This document shows positions 1 through 13,330 of a stretch of 64,000 nucleotides of DNA, in pieces. Each line of letters begins with the position of its first letter. The first letter of the stretch is position 1. Both the position numbers and the translations under genes were made by a program. A model generated the notes under the pieces. The model made no database searches, had not been told where the DNA came from, and was given only the letters and a program-made list of their open reading frames with translations. Origin of the DNA: Helopsaltes ochotensis (taxonomy: Eukaryota > Chordata > Aves > Passeriformes > Locustellidae); contig VXBM01000553.1 in assembly GCA_013400155.1 (NCBI GenBank), positions 124,001 through 188,000 of the forward strand, in the 5' to 3' direction.

Positions 1-3000
1 TTGCACAGAAAATAACTAGTATGAAAACACAAGCAGACCAGGTAAAGATATGCAGGTAAAATCTAAACTGACATACTACCACGTTGGGGGCATCGTATGT
101 TAGGAAACTTCTAGTCTGCTTAGAGGCAAATCCATCAGATAACAGGAAGACTGTTCTGAAACTCAGAAAATCTCAAGTTCAGTGGTTATTTCCTATGGTC
201 CTGATATATTAGGGTACTGCCTTTCCAATTAAAATAATGAAGACTAATGATTTACAGAGACACCTGACAGCTAGGAAAGAATAAATGATTTTAACACCTA
301 CACTGTTACATTGACTCCTGTCCATCGTGTCTCTCGTGCACATACACCAGCCTTACTGAAAACAATCTGACATAACACAAAGAAAGGAATTCTACACTTA
401 GGGCCAGATACTTCGTTGTAAAATTCTGGAACCTTTAATTAACAGAAAATATTTGCCAAGTTTCAGAAGGCTAAATAACCAAAGACATATTTAAATCACA
501 GCACCTAAAAATTGATCCATTATGGACTGACCTGGCTCTGAATGTTCTTTTCCATGTACTAATTAACATAAGTTGAGAGCTTATAGTGAGCATGGCACTG
601 GAAAAGCACTAAAAACTGCTAATCTCTCAATCCCTATAAAAAGTTGGCAAATTATCTTAATTGACTGCAGCCCCAAAGCTATGCTGGTATTTAAAATGAT
701 AGCACAAATGTTATTCCAATAACACTGTTTAGCAAAAACACATGTCACCAGCATCATCCCAAATAACTTGAGATAAATCACACTTTGGGACGATTCAGAG
801 AAGTAGTAGAAGACGTAGCTCCTCAGGTCAAATCTCACATCTAAGCACCATCCCGAGGCAAATAAAGACACAAATTAGCCCTTAGGCACCCCCTTTTCTC
901 CCCACTATGACACAAACCTCACACAGAAAAAGAGATCCACAGCAACAGCTGAAGGATAATCATGCCAAGATGATAAAAAACCAGCGTACAAGCAGCCAAG
1001 CTATTTCAGCCAGGAGCCTCTCCACGGGGAGAAGCGCTCAGTCATAGAGCTTCTATGAAGCCAGTATGCCTCTAGCAGTAGAAGCATCCCAGAGCACCTA
1101 TAGAAGGCTCGCACCAGGGAGGTTACAGTGCACGCAACTGCACTCACATACACCTCGCTCTGCTGGCCAAAGGGGTAGAATAAGCAGCCTGTCAACTTGT
1201 CTTTCAAACAGTCTGCAATTAGCCATTACGCAGACTCCAGAGGGCCTTTATGCTTTTCACTGCCTTCTCTCCTGTTGTGCCAACAGAGAAAGAGGGATGA
1301 AGGTTCCTGTCTCTCTTGCTGAGCTGAGCCTAGCAAATACCCCAGAACTCTCTTCCCAGCAACCATACAAGAGCAAGTGTACAAGAACAAAGGCTTTGTT
1401 GAGACAAATCTGTCACAGAACTGAACTGTTAATTCTTTTCTGTACCAAAAGTAGTAAACTTCACAACAGCACTCTCAGACAGGACATTTGCCAGGAAATT
1501 ATTGCATTTAACAACATACAAGACAACGCATTACAGCTTTCAGCTATTACCCAAGAGCCTCAAAGAGCACAGTGCAATTGCGATGACAACAGAGGTTTGG
1601 CAATCACAACTCTCTGCCCAGGGACTCCATTTCTCATGGCCACAGCTAACCCAGAAGTTTAATCGTGCACATACAGCAGGTAGGTGTCACACGCACCCCT
1701 CCAACCAAATAGAAATGCTAAAACTTATTAGCCTCCTTCCTCTGCACACAGAGATAAATTAGTAGAACTTTCTGAGATTGTAGGTGGATGTATTTAGAAT
1801 CAATATCCTTCTGAATTGCAGAAACAGAAATAAGAACAAGAGTGATGGTTCCCTTGGGGCAGCCTCTTACCCATCACATCAAAATGGCTTTTGCAAAAAC
1901 ACAATCAGCTCTATCAAAATGTAACGGCACAGGACAAGGTCAGGGACTTTGTCACTACATAAGAGAGCCTTAAGCAGCAAAAGAGATTCTCAGCAATGGA
2001 AATATAGGGTAAAAGTAATCTTCCTTTGCTCAGAGCAGCTCTGCCACTAGAAATTATCTCAAGCAAAACAAGAAAGTAACTGCAGGGTTGGAGTTGGCCA
2101 TATGTGACAGAATACCAGAAAAAATAATCCAGGTGACAGTCAAGACAAAGGTGTCAGGATTTGGTAATAACAAACCTTGGACTGGCACAAACTTTTTGGA
2201 GAAGAGAAAATTGTGTCCAACCTATCCATACTTTAGAAACACATCTGATACACTGCCACACAATATCAGCTAAAATACAGAAAAGAGGACTTAGTGTGAT
2301 GTAGCAAGCGCTGACTGTGAGGAGTTGGGCTGAAAAGTAGAAGGCCTGGAAGGGGAGTAGCAATGGACTTTGACTCTATAAGGTTGCCAGTGAATACAGT
2401 GAGCAATATCCCCAGTTCCAACACTGGGCCTGAGCAATCTTGCCACAACCCACACACTTTTCTTTCTCAAGAAAGTGCTTGAATAAAATCTTTCATGTGT
2501 GCCCCAAAACTCAACAAAATTTCCCTCCAGAATGCCTAAAAAGAGGGAAGTACAAAAAAATTATGTGTTCCTGTCACTATCTAGAAATCTATCACCTATT
2601 TTGCTTATTTGGGAAAGCAGACTCTATACAAAGAAGTCATAAGCTAACACATAACGTAGTTAAAATGTTCATATAGCACAGGAGGAAATCACAAACTCTG
2701 AACTACCCAAGGTCTTCAAGATCAGGCCTAACTGAATATTAACAGCTAATTTAAAGCTAAAAGTACTTAGAATTACAACTGAAAAGTTTTAAAAGTCTTT
2801 AAAGTTCAACACATTTCCATAAGTTTAAAAAAGTATTTGTGATAACTTCTAAATGAAGTGCAATTCCCAGTGTTACTCAAAAACTTTTCTACCTGAAAAC
2901 AAAGATTTATCACAAAAATGTCAACAGAACTTCAACTGAACAATCCTAGTCACTGAGTAATAAAAAAATTCACCAACTCTCATATGTCAATTCCCAGGAA

Positions 3001-5460
3001 ACAGTTTCCAAATAAATATATGTTGTTTTCACACTTAGGGGCAAACAGCAGAACAGATAAAAATGCAGATAGAATTGTATCTGATACCAAGGATGCCAAA
3101 GCCAAGCTATTTAAAGCTATAAAAAGAGCAAAGCTGGAGAATCTTGAAGTGCTCTGCAGCACAAGAGCTCTGCAAAGAAAAAATTTGCAGGCTAAATTAA
3201 GTGATTTAATTCTCTTCTTACATATTAAGCAAACAAAGGAAAGTAAGCTATTAATTCCCCATTATATACTTATTTTTCCTTATTGTCCCAAACCATACAT
3301 GTCAACCTCACAGGTAAGGTTGACATAATTAATTCACGACCAGAAAAAAAATATTGTTGCAAAGAAATATTACACCAGTTACCCAAGCAGAATCAATTTA
3401 TTATTAAAGACACAGAGAGCAAAAATAATAGACAAGCAAGAAGTTGTTAAAAATCAAAGCTTTGCCTGTTCTCCAGACACTACTTTTAAGAATAAGTTTA
3501 ACCTAGTTTAACTGACAAATCCTGTGTTAAAGACAATTATCTATTTTTCATCCTCTGTATTTAGTTGTAACTCTTAAGCTGACTTGACCTTTTCCTTTTC
3601 CCACAGAACACATGAAACATATTTTTCCTATCATTTAGCAAAATAGTTAAGTAATCAGAAACTCAGCAGTATGTTTTTTCTGGCAAACGTGGCTGTTGAC
3701 ACAGAGCTCAGTTTTCCTAAGTGCATGGACAGAGCATTATGGGACGCATTCTCACATCTCTTCTCAGACCCAGACTCTTCTGCAAGAAGAGGTCTCAGCT
3801 ACATCCCCTGATGGGTACTCTGCTTAAGACCACGAGCTCCATCAAAATGAATCCGTGTACTTGTATGATGACATTATAAATTTACACAAATTCTGATCAA
3901 GTAAGGACATGCAGTTGCTTTTCTGGTGAGCAAGTTGAAATATGGACTTCCTTTACTCAAAGAGCTGGAAATAAAGACTGAGTAAAGTTCAAGTGACACA
4001 CACAAACAACACCTAATCTAGAAATCCTGGTACATAGTACACACTTACCCATTCAAGTTTTTGAACAGTTGAAATGTCAGTTAATAAGTGCTTTTCATTA
4101 TTTAGCTCTGCAGTTTTGATCCTTAGTAGGTACCTTTAGTCCAGACTTAATATATCTGGGAAAGACAGTCTTGGGACCATATCCCAAAGAATTTACAATG
4201 ATCTTGGACAAGCTCAATTTTAACCAAAAATCCTGCAGCAATTTTCTCCTTCAAATATTTTTTTTTTTATTCTTCTGTGCCAGATAGACACTTAGGAAGC
4301 CAGAATAGAATGCTCCATCAGTGCAAGAAACCTCAAAGTTCTTCCTCAAAACCTAGATCTCCTACCCACTCAAACAACAGCTCAACTGTCCAGTGTTACA
4401 GATTCTGTTTGTCCAAAAACCTTCTATAAAAACCACAGCTTCATGTATGAAGTTTCACAACATATTTGAACAAAATTGGATCTTAAGCCTTTCTGACCTT
4501 TGTTTTCAGAGCATCCCCCAGTTTCGAGTGCTACCTTGTTGCACGTATGACAACCTGCTAACACCATGTCCAGCACCTTTGGGATACAAGAGAACTGAAG
4601 TACTAGGAGTACAAAATAGAAACTGTTCAAAGCTGATCAATGAAGAATTCCCATTACTGTAGAAGTCACCTGCACCAGGCTGGGGAAGCCCTTTTTGCCA
4701 TTCTCCCCTACAGACAAGACTGGAGCAGAATAAAAATGAGAAGTTGCCACTGATATCACAAGATGTCCAGGGATGTTTGTCTGACTCAAGCAGCACCAAA
4801 AGATTTTCTATCGAAAACTTAGAAATTTACCTTTTATTTTCAAATTCAGAAATTTCCAGTGCAAAGGAGTTCTCAAGGTGTAGTAATATTCCAGATTATG
4901 CATCTCAAATATCCTTATATATAATTAACTACTATTTTCTGCTAGTTAAAAATAAATCGGCCACGTATTCCACTTAGAGTAGCTCAATAGCTGTGCAATT
5001 TACATAATTTTAAATTATACAACCAATAACATACCAATTATTGTACTTTCCTGCTATATTTGAACTTGCAACACAAAGGCCAAAGGCTTTAATTAGTATC
5101 AAGTCAAGTCTTTCAACTGCTGGTTTAGAACGTGTTATAATTATGATAAAATCAAACTACATAGTACTTTCAAAAGGTGGTTAGGTTATATTACAGTAGA
5201 TCTTTAAAAGCTATGCTGATTTAATTTCAAATGAACAAAACTTTATTAATATGGATATACTAAGAATGTCTAGAAGGAGAAATATATTTTATGGTTTAAT
5301 AGAAACTTTTGGCTACAGTACTTCAAAGAGTATGTTTTTAAAATAAATTCATTTAGCAAAGGAAAATGTTTGCTGTCTCAGAGGCTGACATTGCTTTTTT
5401 CAAATCCTGAATAATCCAGAGCAGAATCCACGGCTGGTGTAAGCATCTGGTCTTCTTGTA

Positions 5461-5696
5461 TAATAGACGCATGAGAGAAGCACAGATCCTTGGCATCTCT
5501 TCTTAAAGCTGTCCTAGGGACAGGCACAGCTTAGCAAGTGATTTTCATAACAATTTTGGAACCGTACTCCCTCTCACTCCTAGCTTCCATCTGTGTTGCT
5601 ATGATTTTTAAAAAATAAAAATATTTTTCAAAAATAATATATCAGTGAGTGCTCTTCAGTAGTTGATGGCTCAATAGACCCATGAGAGAAGCACAG
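5461..5696 (+). repeat. Direct repeat pair (25-base unit, 211-base spacing)
   Basis: The motif AATAGACSCATGAGAGAAGC, followed by ACAG, occurs at 5461-5485 and again at 5672-5696. The two copies differ at two positions. The flanks between copies do not align well by eye, so this is a short interspersed match rather than a clean tandem duplication. It could be two remnants of one old repeat or a diverged local duplication. Confidence 0.55.
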
Positions 5697-6029
5697 CCAA
5701 AGGTCACACTCTCAGGCAGCTGTACCTGCCAGTCCACTTTACACAAGCAGAGAGCACAAATGAGTGACACAGAGCAGGACTCCCAGAGAAAAGGACTCCC
5801 ATGAGTTGGGGAAACATGGTTCTCTATGTTGAACAGAGTTTATTACGTTGTGTTGTTATTATTATAGTCTGATTTTTTTATTTATGGATTTATACAAGTT
5901 TAAGACTGTCGTTTACACTCTGAATTCTGGCATAAACAAGATTTCCAGCCAGCTGATTACTCCTAATTTTTATATTTTCCCCATTTCTTTGAAATTCCAT
6001 TATATCTATGTGTCAAAACACCACAAAAA

Positions 6030-6043
6030 CTCTCTCTCTCTCT
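6030..6043 (+). repeat. (CT)n microsatellite
   Basis: An uninterrupted CT dinucleotide run of about seven units. It is a short simple repeat with no associated gene. Confidence 0.8.
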
Positions 6044-9000
6044 GTACATAAACTCCATTACGTTTGGCTGGTAAGCCAAAGATGTTACTCTCTGCAGGAT
6101 CAGCCATTAGCTGTTTTTCCTAAAAGCGTTGAAACCAACTACCCCAAATAAGTTCAAGAGCCCAGAGACAAGGCAGGAAGTTTTTTTACATAGCAACAAT
6201 CTAACAGTTGAGTTCAGTTTAATTATTTATGTTTAAGTTAGCAGGGTTTATTAGTGCTGAAGCAGGTACTTTTCTCAGATGCTAAGGTACTTCGCTGCAG
6301 CAATTAAAGCTGTGAAGTACATTCTGAAATAGCTTCTAAAACATTTTGACCAATTTACCTTGCAAAATTTGGCACCTGCCAAAACAAGCAGACAAACAGC
6401 AATCTTCTTCAGCCAAGTCTTAAATATTTGTCACCTCACTCTGAAGTACTCTTTTAAGTGATTTAGCAACATTTATATTGTGGGGATAAACACAGATTGC
6501 AGTGATGTTTACAGCTCTATAGCCATAATGATGTAATTCCAATTTAGAAAAATATATTAATCTGTGAAGTTAATGGCTTTTCTTGTTAGCAAGCCTTTTT
6601 CTAGTCCAATGACTGATTATAAAATAGTAGTACATGCTGAAGCTTTAACTCCATCATAGACTGCAGACTCATTTAACTAGGCAAAATGTACAGCCAGGAA
6701 TGAGGCACTTCCTTCTGCAGCACTGAAGGGAACAGAGTGTTCATTCCCCATTCATGTAAGCCTCCAATGACCATGAACACATAACCTCCTAAGGAGAACT
6801 TGGCTCCCAGTAAAAGACTAAAACTATTGATATTATGAACCATGGCAAGAGACTAAAAAACCCACGCTATTAGTGTCCTTAGTCCAGTTCCATGCAATAG
6901 CAAAAAATTTATGAGGTGACTATCACAGCTGTCCCAAGTGTCATCAATACAGCTGCTTATAGCAGTTTTAATTCAGCTTAAGACTACAAGAGCTTAATGT
7001 ACAAAATCAGGCCATAGTCAAACTATTCAAAATAGCAACAGTCTAATTTGTGAGGTTTTTTTATTTCGCATTTTTTCTGACCTCGTACATAAAGAATATG
7101 CATGCAGATGACAGGAGACCATGCAGCTTGACAGTTGTTAAGATGACGTTCCTTGTTGCAACATAGAAAATGAAGAACTAGGCCTCATCTTTGGAGATTT
7201 TGCCTTACAGAAAATTTCATGTGTGGCTTTTCTGAGCAATCCTGCTGTACCCCATAGGATTAAGGAGATAAATTACAAATTAGGAGGGCTAAATATTATC
7301 TTCATAGGGGCCAAACATGTACAATACTGAATGAGACTGTGTCAGGCTGATACCCACATAATTAGTCCCCTGGGAAAAAAGCTCTTTTTTGCTCTGTACT
7401 GCACTTCATATTTTCTTCTTCAAGAGTTACAAAGAAAGTTTAATCATCCTAAAGGGTGAAAATAAAGATTTTCAAAGACTGGAGGAACACTATAGAGCTG
7501 GCTAATCTCTTCAGAGTGAAGGGGCATCTCTTCAATAATACAGCACAATTAACACTTTCCATTCTTAACCTCAGCAATCTGACAAGGGAAACTAACAACT
7601 TTTAGCCTCATAACTTCATATTTTTAATCATCTGTCCTAAAGCACTTCAGCTCTCTGCTGCACAATAATGTCAGTATCTCATCCAAGCTACACAGAAATA
7701 GTTTCTAAGAGTGCGAGAGAAAATAAATTTTCTTTGGATAGCCAAGACCATAAAAGCTCACAAAAGAGGGGAAGTATGGGGGTGTAAATAGAAAGAAATC
7801 TTCAAGGCAGATATCCATTGGTCACCAAGCATCATATTTTTTAAAAAAGAATTTGGGTACTGAGATTTGTTGTTCTACAAGTTGCACACATACCACCCTA
7901 GCTACCAAAGTAGGTCATTTTATTGGAAATTTTTGAAAGCTCTGAAGAGCACTTGCCCCAAAATAATGCACAGAACACACTTGCTTGAGAAAGAGGGAAA
8001 ACAGTAGTAATCAAGGTCATATACTTTTTTTTTCCCGAAAGCTCCCTATTCTAAGGGATGGGTGGTAGATGAGAACATCTTCCGTCTCCCAACAATTTGG
8101 GCAGAGAAGTGCAGAAGCACGATTCACAACCTCCACGAATTTTTAAAAGTCCTTTTGAGAAGAACACAGAAAATATTATCCTCCTCTTTTTTTCACAGTT
8201 GCCCTTAGAGCTAAGCAAATCCTTTGCAAGAAGGCCTCTTCTCTGACCTGCATTCAAGGGCATTCTGGGAATTTAACATTAGTCCTTGGTCAGTAGGCAC
8301 AGAAAGTGCCCTACCCACAAAACCGCAAGGAGAAAGTAAACTTTGTGACAGAGCAGCAACCTGGGTCTCATTAAAACCAAAGGGAACTTCTGTTTAATTA
8401 ATTTGAGACACTGACTACTTAGGTAGTATGTAATACCATGACGATATACAGTAATAATTTCCCCTCTCTTCCCATCAAATTTTCAGTCTGGCTAAATAGT
8501 TGAGTATAACCAACACATTACTTTCCCAAGAGTTTCTAAATAAACAAAGACTACTGGGTTTCACATCGCACTTCTTACACTGACTTGTAACTTGCATGCC
8601 TCAACAGTCCCGATTAAATTCTCACCTGCCCTTCTCTAATCCAATTTTAGTCTGTATCATTACTATCCATCTGTAACAAGCACAAGAGGTTCAGCTCAGC
8701 TCTGCAGAATTATTAATATGTAAGAAAGAATTTAAAAGAGAAAAGCAAAGCTAAAAGCACAAGAACATTCAATGAAGAAAAATCAGTCAGCAGTCAGGTC
8801 CCCAAAAACCACACCATGTGCTCTCTGGAAACAAATGAGTGTTCACAGTGCGGTTATGCTGTCCAGAACAAGCATATCCTTCTGCCATTTAGTCATTTGT
8901 GCAGGAGCACACATTTTTAGTCTAAAAGCAAAACTCCAATACACAGCAAAAATATATTTTGTTTCCATTAAGACCAGAAATACTTTCAGCCTCTCACACT

Positions 9001-9454
9001 TTACCTTCCTTACGATCATCTGAGCTTTTATATTTCCTGAAACCTTCATGTACTTTTTACCAAGTGGAGTATGATATTACTAATTTGTGTCTTTATTAAC
9101 TCAATTTGACCTTCTCTTCCTATTTTCAGCGATGTGTGTGATTCAATTAGATATTATTTCTTAATATCACTACTGTGTGCTCACACCCACTCTGAGGTAA
9201 TTAGCAAAGATAACTTACTGAAAACATTAAGACATGAGGAACACAAAAAGAACATACACATCAGAGATTGAGGGAGAATGAGTCCAAGTCCGCTCCAAGG
9301 CCAGGTTCCATCACAATAGTTATTATTGCGATCATTACATCATCTCTTCTTATCCTCATAGCGAAGTTCTATAAAAACAGAACTAACATAATGCATTTTT
9401 TTAAAAAATACTGTCAGAGTATGCAGCACTAGGATGGGATTTGCACTTGCGTAT

Positions 9455-9760
9455 AGATTGTGACCTCTGGAGGTCCAGCACCTCATTCAAATGGCCAGCA
9501 AGATAAAGTCACTCAGTGTTGACAACAAAAGTTTAAAAATTTCTGAGCATGGAGGCCCCACAATTGCTTTGGGCCCTTGTTTCAGTGTTTTTTCCACTCT
9601 CCTGGTAATGAAAAATAAACCTAACCCAACAAACACCTGTTACTATCTAAGTGGGCTTTTCTGTAATGTAATTTAAGTCTGTTGCCTCTTGTCCTAACAC
9701 TGTATATCCACAAGCTTCTGGTTTTGTCTTCTCACTCTTGTGATTTTTTTAAACAACTGT
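9455..9760 (-). mobile_element. Old CR1 LINE fragment, 3' region
   Basis: On the plus strand the text reads like the reverse complement of an avian CR1 3' region. It starts with GACCTCTGGAGGTCCAGC near 9462. A diverged block ending in GGAGGCCCCACAATTGCTTTGGG follows at about 9550-9573. The segment TTTCAGTGTTTTTTCCACTC-TCCTGGTAATGAAAAA is next (9580-9613), then TTGCCTCTTGTCCTAACACTG (9681-9701). In CR1 these blocks correspond to the end of the reverse-transcriptase ORF and the short 3' UTR. The order and spacing fit, but divergence is high, no open frame survives, and the tail is not sharply defined. This is an immobile, 5'-truncated relic. Confidence 0.75.
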
Positions 9761-12700
9761 TCCTGCCTGAGAACACAGACAAGGAAAGCAATCAGGCCAT
9801 TTATTAACCCCTTGCAGACTGCAGTTTCAGGAGACTAATGGAGCCAATTACTACTAGGTCAGTCAGGGTAACTACAGACATACAATTCATGCATTCATTC
9901 AGTATTTCAGAGAAATTACAAAGAATTAAACAGCTACACTGAAAACAGTTTCTCTCCCTCTGAGCCTGAAATCATCTTTTTAAGAAATATTTAGCATTAA
10001 AAAGAACTTTTGCCACAATTTTTCCTAATTGTAGTTGCTCAGTATATAGACTCCTACTCAATGTCTTCTAAAACTCAAAAAAATTTTCCTGAATTCCCAA
10101 TTTTTTACTTAGAATTCATGCTTCTCTAAAGTCCTTCAAATCACAAGTGAGCCAGCTGACCAGGCAATCTACTCACCATCAGATCCTCCATGATCCTCTT
10201 TCTCAACCTGTTAACATTTCCCAAATTTCCACTGTCACTTATATCCATCCAAATTCTTATCCATTGTTCCCAACTCCACTGCAGTTACACTATTGGAAAA
10301 CAGTGCTAAGCAGCCACAACAGTTCCCAGTTGAAAATAACACAGCTTTTCACATATTGCATATATACAATACTTGATGTGTGATGCGGCAGAACGCTTTT
10401 ATGGTTCCTTGTCCCACTCTACTTGCCTAAATGCCTTAGGCCTTTGCCCACTTTTAGGTACATAAAATAACTATTCCCAAAGTTAGGCTGAATAAACCTT
10501 TATCAAGCAACATTTGGCATTAATGGGAATACAATACGCAGACCAACCACAAATTTCTCATGATACATTGGCACTGCATTAATCAGTTTTTCTAGTATTT
10601 TTGAATTCAATTTGTGTGGCTTATCTCCACTGTTTAATATTTATATGTTAAACAGTTTGTATATTTAGAGAGAAAGGCAATTGTGGTTGTCAAACTAATA
10701 AATGTATTGGTCCCACATGCAAGCCAATGGTACTGACTACATTCTTTTTCAAAAAATAGATGAAGCTGCCCTTTAAGAGGCTATCTGCATCAAAAATTAC
10801 TGTACAATAAAAGTGCCTTCCATTCCAAATTCTCACTTCAAGAATTCCATTATGGGAGTAGAACCACTCTTTATTTGACACTGCTCTAACTAAGTTTGCA
10901 TTTATCTGATGGAATCCTCTCACTTCAAGTGTACTGCACATTTAGTCTGTTTCTTCTGTCTCACATAACAGCAGTAAAAATTTCTATTGCATTTCCCTTT
11001 ATATATTTCTTTACTCTTCAATGAGGTTACCAAGACTTATAAATATGTGCCTGAAAGTAGTATCAGCTTACTTCCAATTCAAATTTTTTTTTTTAAATTT
11101 TTCTTCAAGTCCCTGACTTTTTGCATTAACTACGCAAGTTCTTCTGTTCTTCAGGTTAGGAAATTATGCTTACTTGTTTCTGTTCAGCATTTACCACAGA
11201 CTTCTGTCAGGCTTCTAACTATTTCATTAAAATAAATTTCCTACCACAAATCCATACACCTATTTATGCAGTTAAAATGCAATTTTCCAAATTATTTCAG
11301 CTATAAGCACTTTTCAAAAATTATATCCACTACCAGTATATTAAAAGGCCATTTTGTGCAATAGAACAAATGCATATGACAAATGGTAGGTAGTGAAAAA
11401 GAAGTAAAAGTATCTCATTTTCTCTTCAAATTACAATAAACTCAACTCAAATATTGTGCTTTTCTACCTATCAGTGCACTCAATTTAAGAAAATTCATCT
11501 CAATACCCAAACTCTCTCTATAACTCCAGTAATACCAAGAAGCTTCTTAATCACACTTAGCCTACATTTCAACCTCTATCCATTTCTTTTTGCTAAAGAA
11601 AAGCAGCAATTTATCAGTCCTTTTTAATTTAAAACACAGTTGAAATTCATTGCATGATCTTTCTAAATAAACTAGACACAGAAATGCTTCAAAGGCAGGC
11701 AGACCCTGCTGTCCCTCACGTCCTGCAGTGCCACTGAAGCCCTTTAGAGCATGAGCCCCCACCATGCTGGGCAGGCAGGCTACAGGAAACATGCAGGTGA
11801 TGCACCATGCCCAGAACACCAGGCAATTTCTATGGGTCACATAAACACACAAGCAAAAACTGAGCCATACACAAAAACAGCTAATGGTATTTTTGGAAGA
11901 GTGGCAGGTTTTGGCAAAGGTCTCCAGCTCTCCTGCATCACTGATTTTTTTTTTTTTTCCTGACTTAGGTGGGCCCCTTAATAGTCAATAGCTTGACTTC
12001 CATCAAACTTCTGTTTTCCACAGATTTAATGCTTCTAACACCTTTACCAAGGCCCTTTGTAGCTTTCAGATGGGTTTTTTCATTCCCAAAAAAAAAAATG
12101 CAGATGCTTAAATTCAAGAATGCAGAAGAGCCAATTTTTGCTCCACTTGCTTTATTGAAAGATTATTCTTCAAATCAAGCGGGCATTTTGTTTTAATCAG
12201 CACAGACACTTCAAGAGCAAGCTTCAGCTGATGGAATTGCCTGCAACACTAGGTGAGTTATGGGAGGAAGGCAGCACTCCAGACTACAGTTTCACTATAA
12301 ATTCGTATCTGGGCTGGCATCCTCTCTAATATAGCATTAGAGGACAGAGACAGCAAAGATTGTAACTTCAGCTCTTTCCATTTTCATTACAAAGGTCTCT
12401 CATAATACATTTTTTTGACATTGTGATAAGCTTCACTCTGCTCCCCTGGACATTTCACACTTCATTGTATTTTAGGTTACACCTTCTGATCACAGCCTAG
12501 TTATTTGAAGGATTGTGCTGCTCTTTTTGATCCTGGAAGGCAAGCTTGACCTAATCATGCACTGCCCCTCCAATTAGCAAAAGCATCAGATGAAGACATT
12601 TGTCAGCATAAATCTTATACTTTGCATTATATAGCTGACAGAGAAGATCATTCAGTCTTTTATTCACTTAAACCTGAAAAGTTTGTGGCTTTTTTTTTCC

Positions 12701-13300
12701 TCTTCACACCATTAGCTGGAAAACTCAAAGAGCAAACTAGCAACAAGTCATACCATGAGCTTCAAAATGTTAACATGCTCTTTTTCATCACAGGATTTCT
12801 TGTCTGTTTTGCAGGTGAAAGATTACAACACTCAATAAGAAACGAGGGGATGAATAAGAAGAATAAAGACAACAGTGCTGCAGCCTCCTGGTCTTCCTTG
12901 ATCTGCTTTAACATGAATCTAAGAACCACAGACCTCAAGACTCAGCTAAGGAACTGGGTAGCAAACAAAATATAATCTCAAGCAACCTCCCTCAAGCGGA
13001 AATCTTATTCCAAGGGTAGATTACATGAAGTAGAAAATTACTGGAAAGACTAATCCTAGCTCTCAGCACCAGTGTTAGAAAAAGTCTGGTGAAACAGAAC
13101 ATAGCTTTAAAAGGCAATTATCAGACAACTTTCAGCATCACTTGGTTTCTGTGAGTGTTTTCCCTACTGGCCAACATTTAAAATAGACACCTTAAGCAAG
13201 AGCACTAGACCAAGATTAGGTCTCCTAACTTTTCTGCAGACTCAGCTAACAGTCTGGAAACTAGCATTGAAATGCTGGAGCTGCATAAGCTTGCTGTTGG
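9761..13300. other. AT-rich non-coding DNA, no gene recognised
   Basis: Nothing identifiable beyond short homopolymer runs (T-rich around 11085-11098 and 11945-11958). Open frames here, such as 10941-10690 on the minus strand and 12622-12975 on the plus strand, are of a length expected by chance. They have no recognisable motif and no convincing splice context. Confidence 0.65.
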
Positions 13301-13330
13301 ATATATATATATATATATATATTTATATAT
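13301..13330 (+). repeat. (AT)n microsatellite
   Basis: An AT dinucleotide run of about eleven units, then an interrupted ATTTATATATTAT tail. It is likely to be length-polymorphic and slippage-prone. No gene is attached to it. Confidence 0.9.

Larger units (their letters stand above)
1..9454. other. AT-rich non-coding DNA, no gene recognised
   Basis: No coding exon, RNA gene or known transposon could be recognised here on either strand. The sequence is AT-rich with frequent stops in all frames. The one notable open frame is an ATG-to-stop run of 198 codons at 1066-1662 (+). It has no recognisable domain, signal peptide or codon pattern, and is probably chance in a locally more GC-rich patch. 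A 25-base motif recurs at 5461-5485 and 5672-5696, and a (CT)n run lies at about 6030-6043. Homopolymer runs are short. Old, heavily diverged transposon pieces could be present but are beyond what can be seen by eye. Confidence 0.7.
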
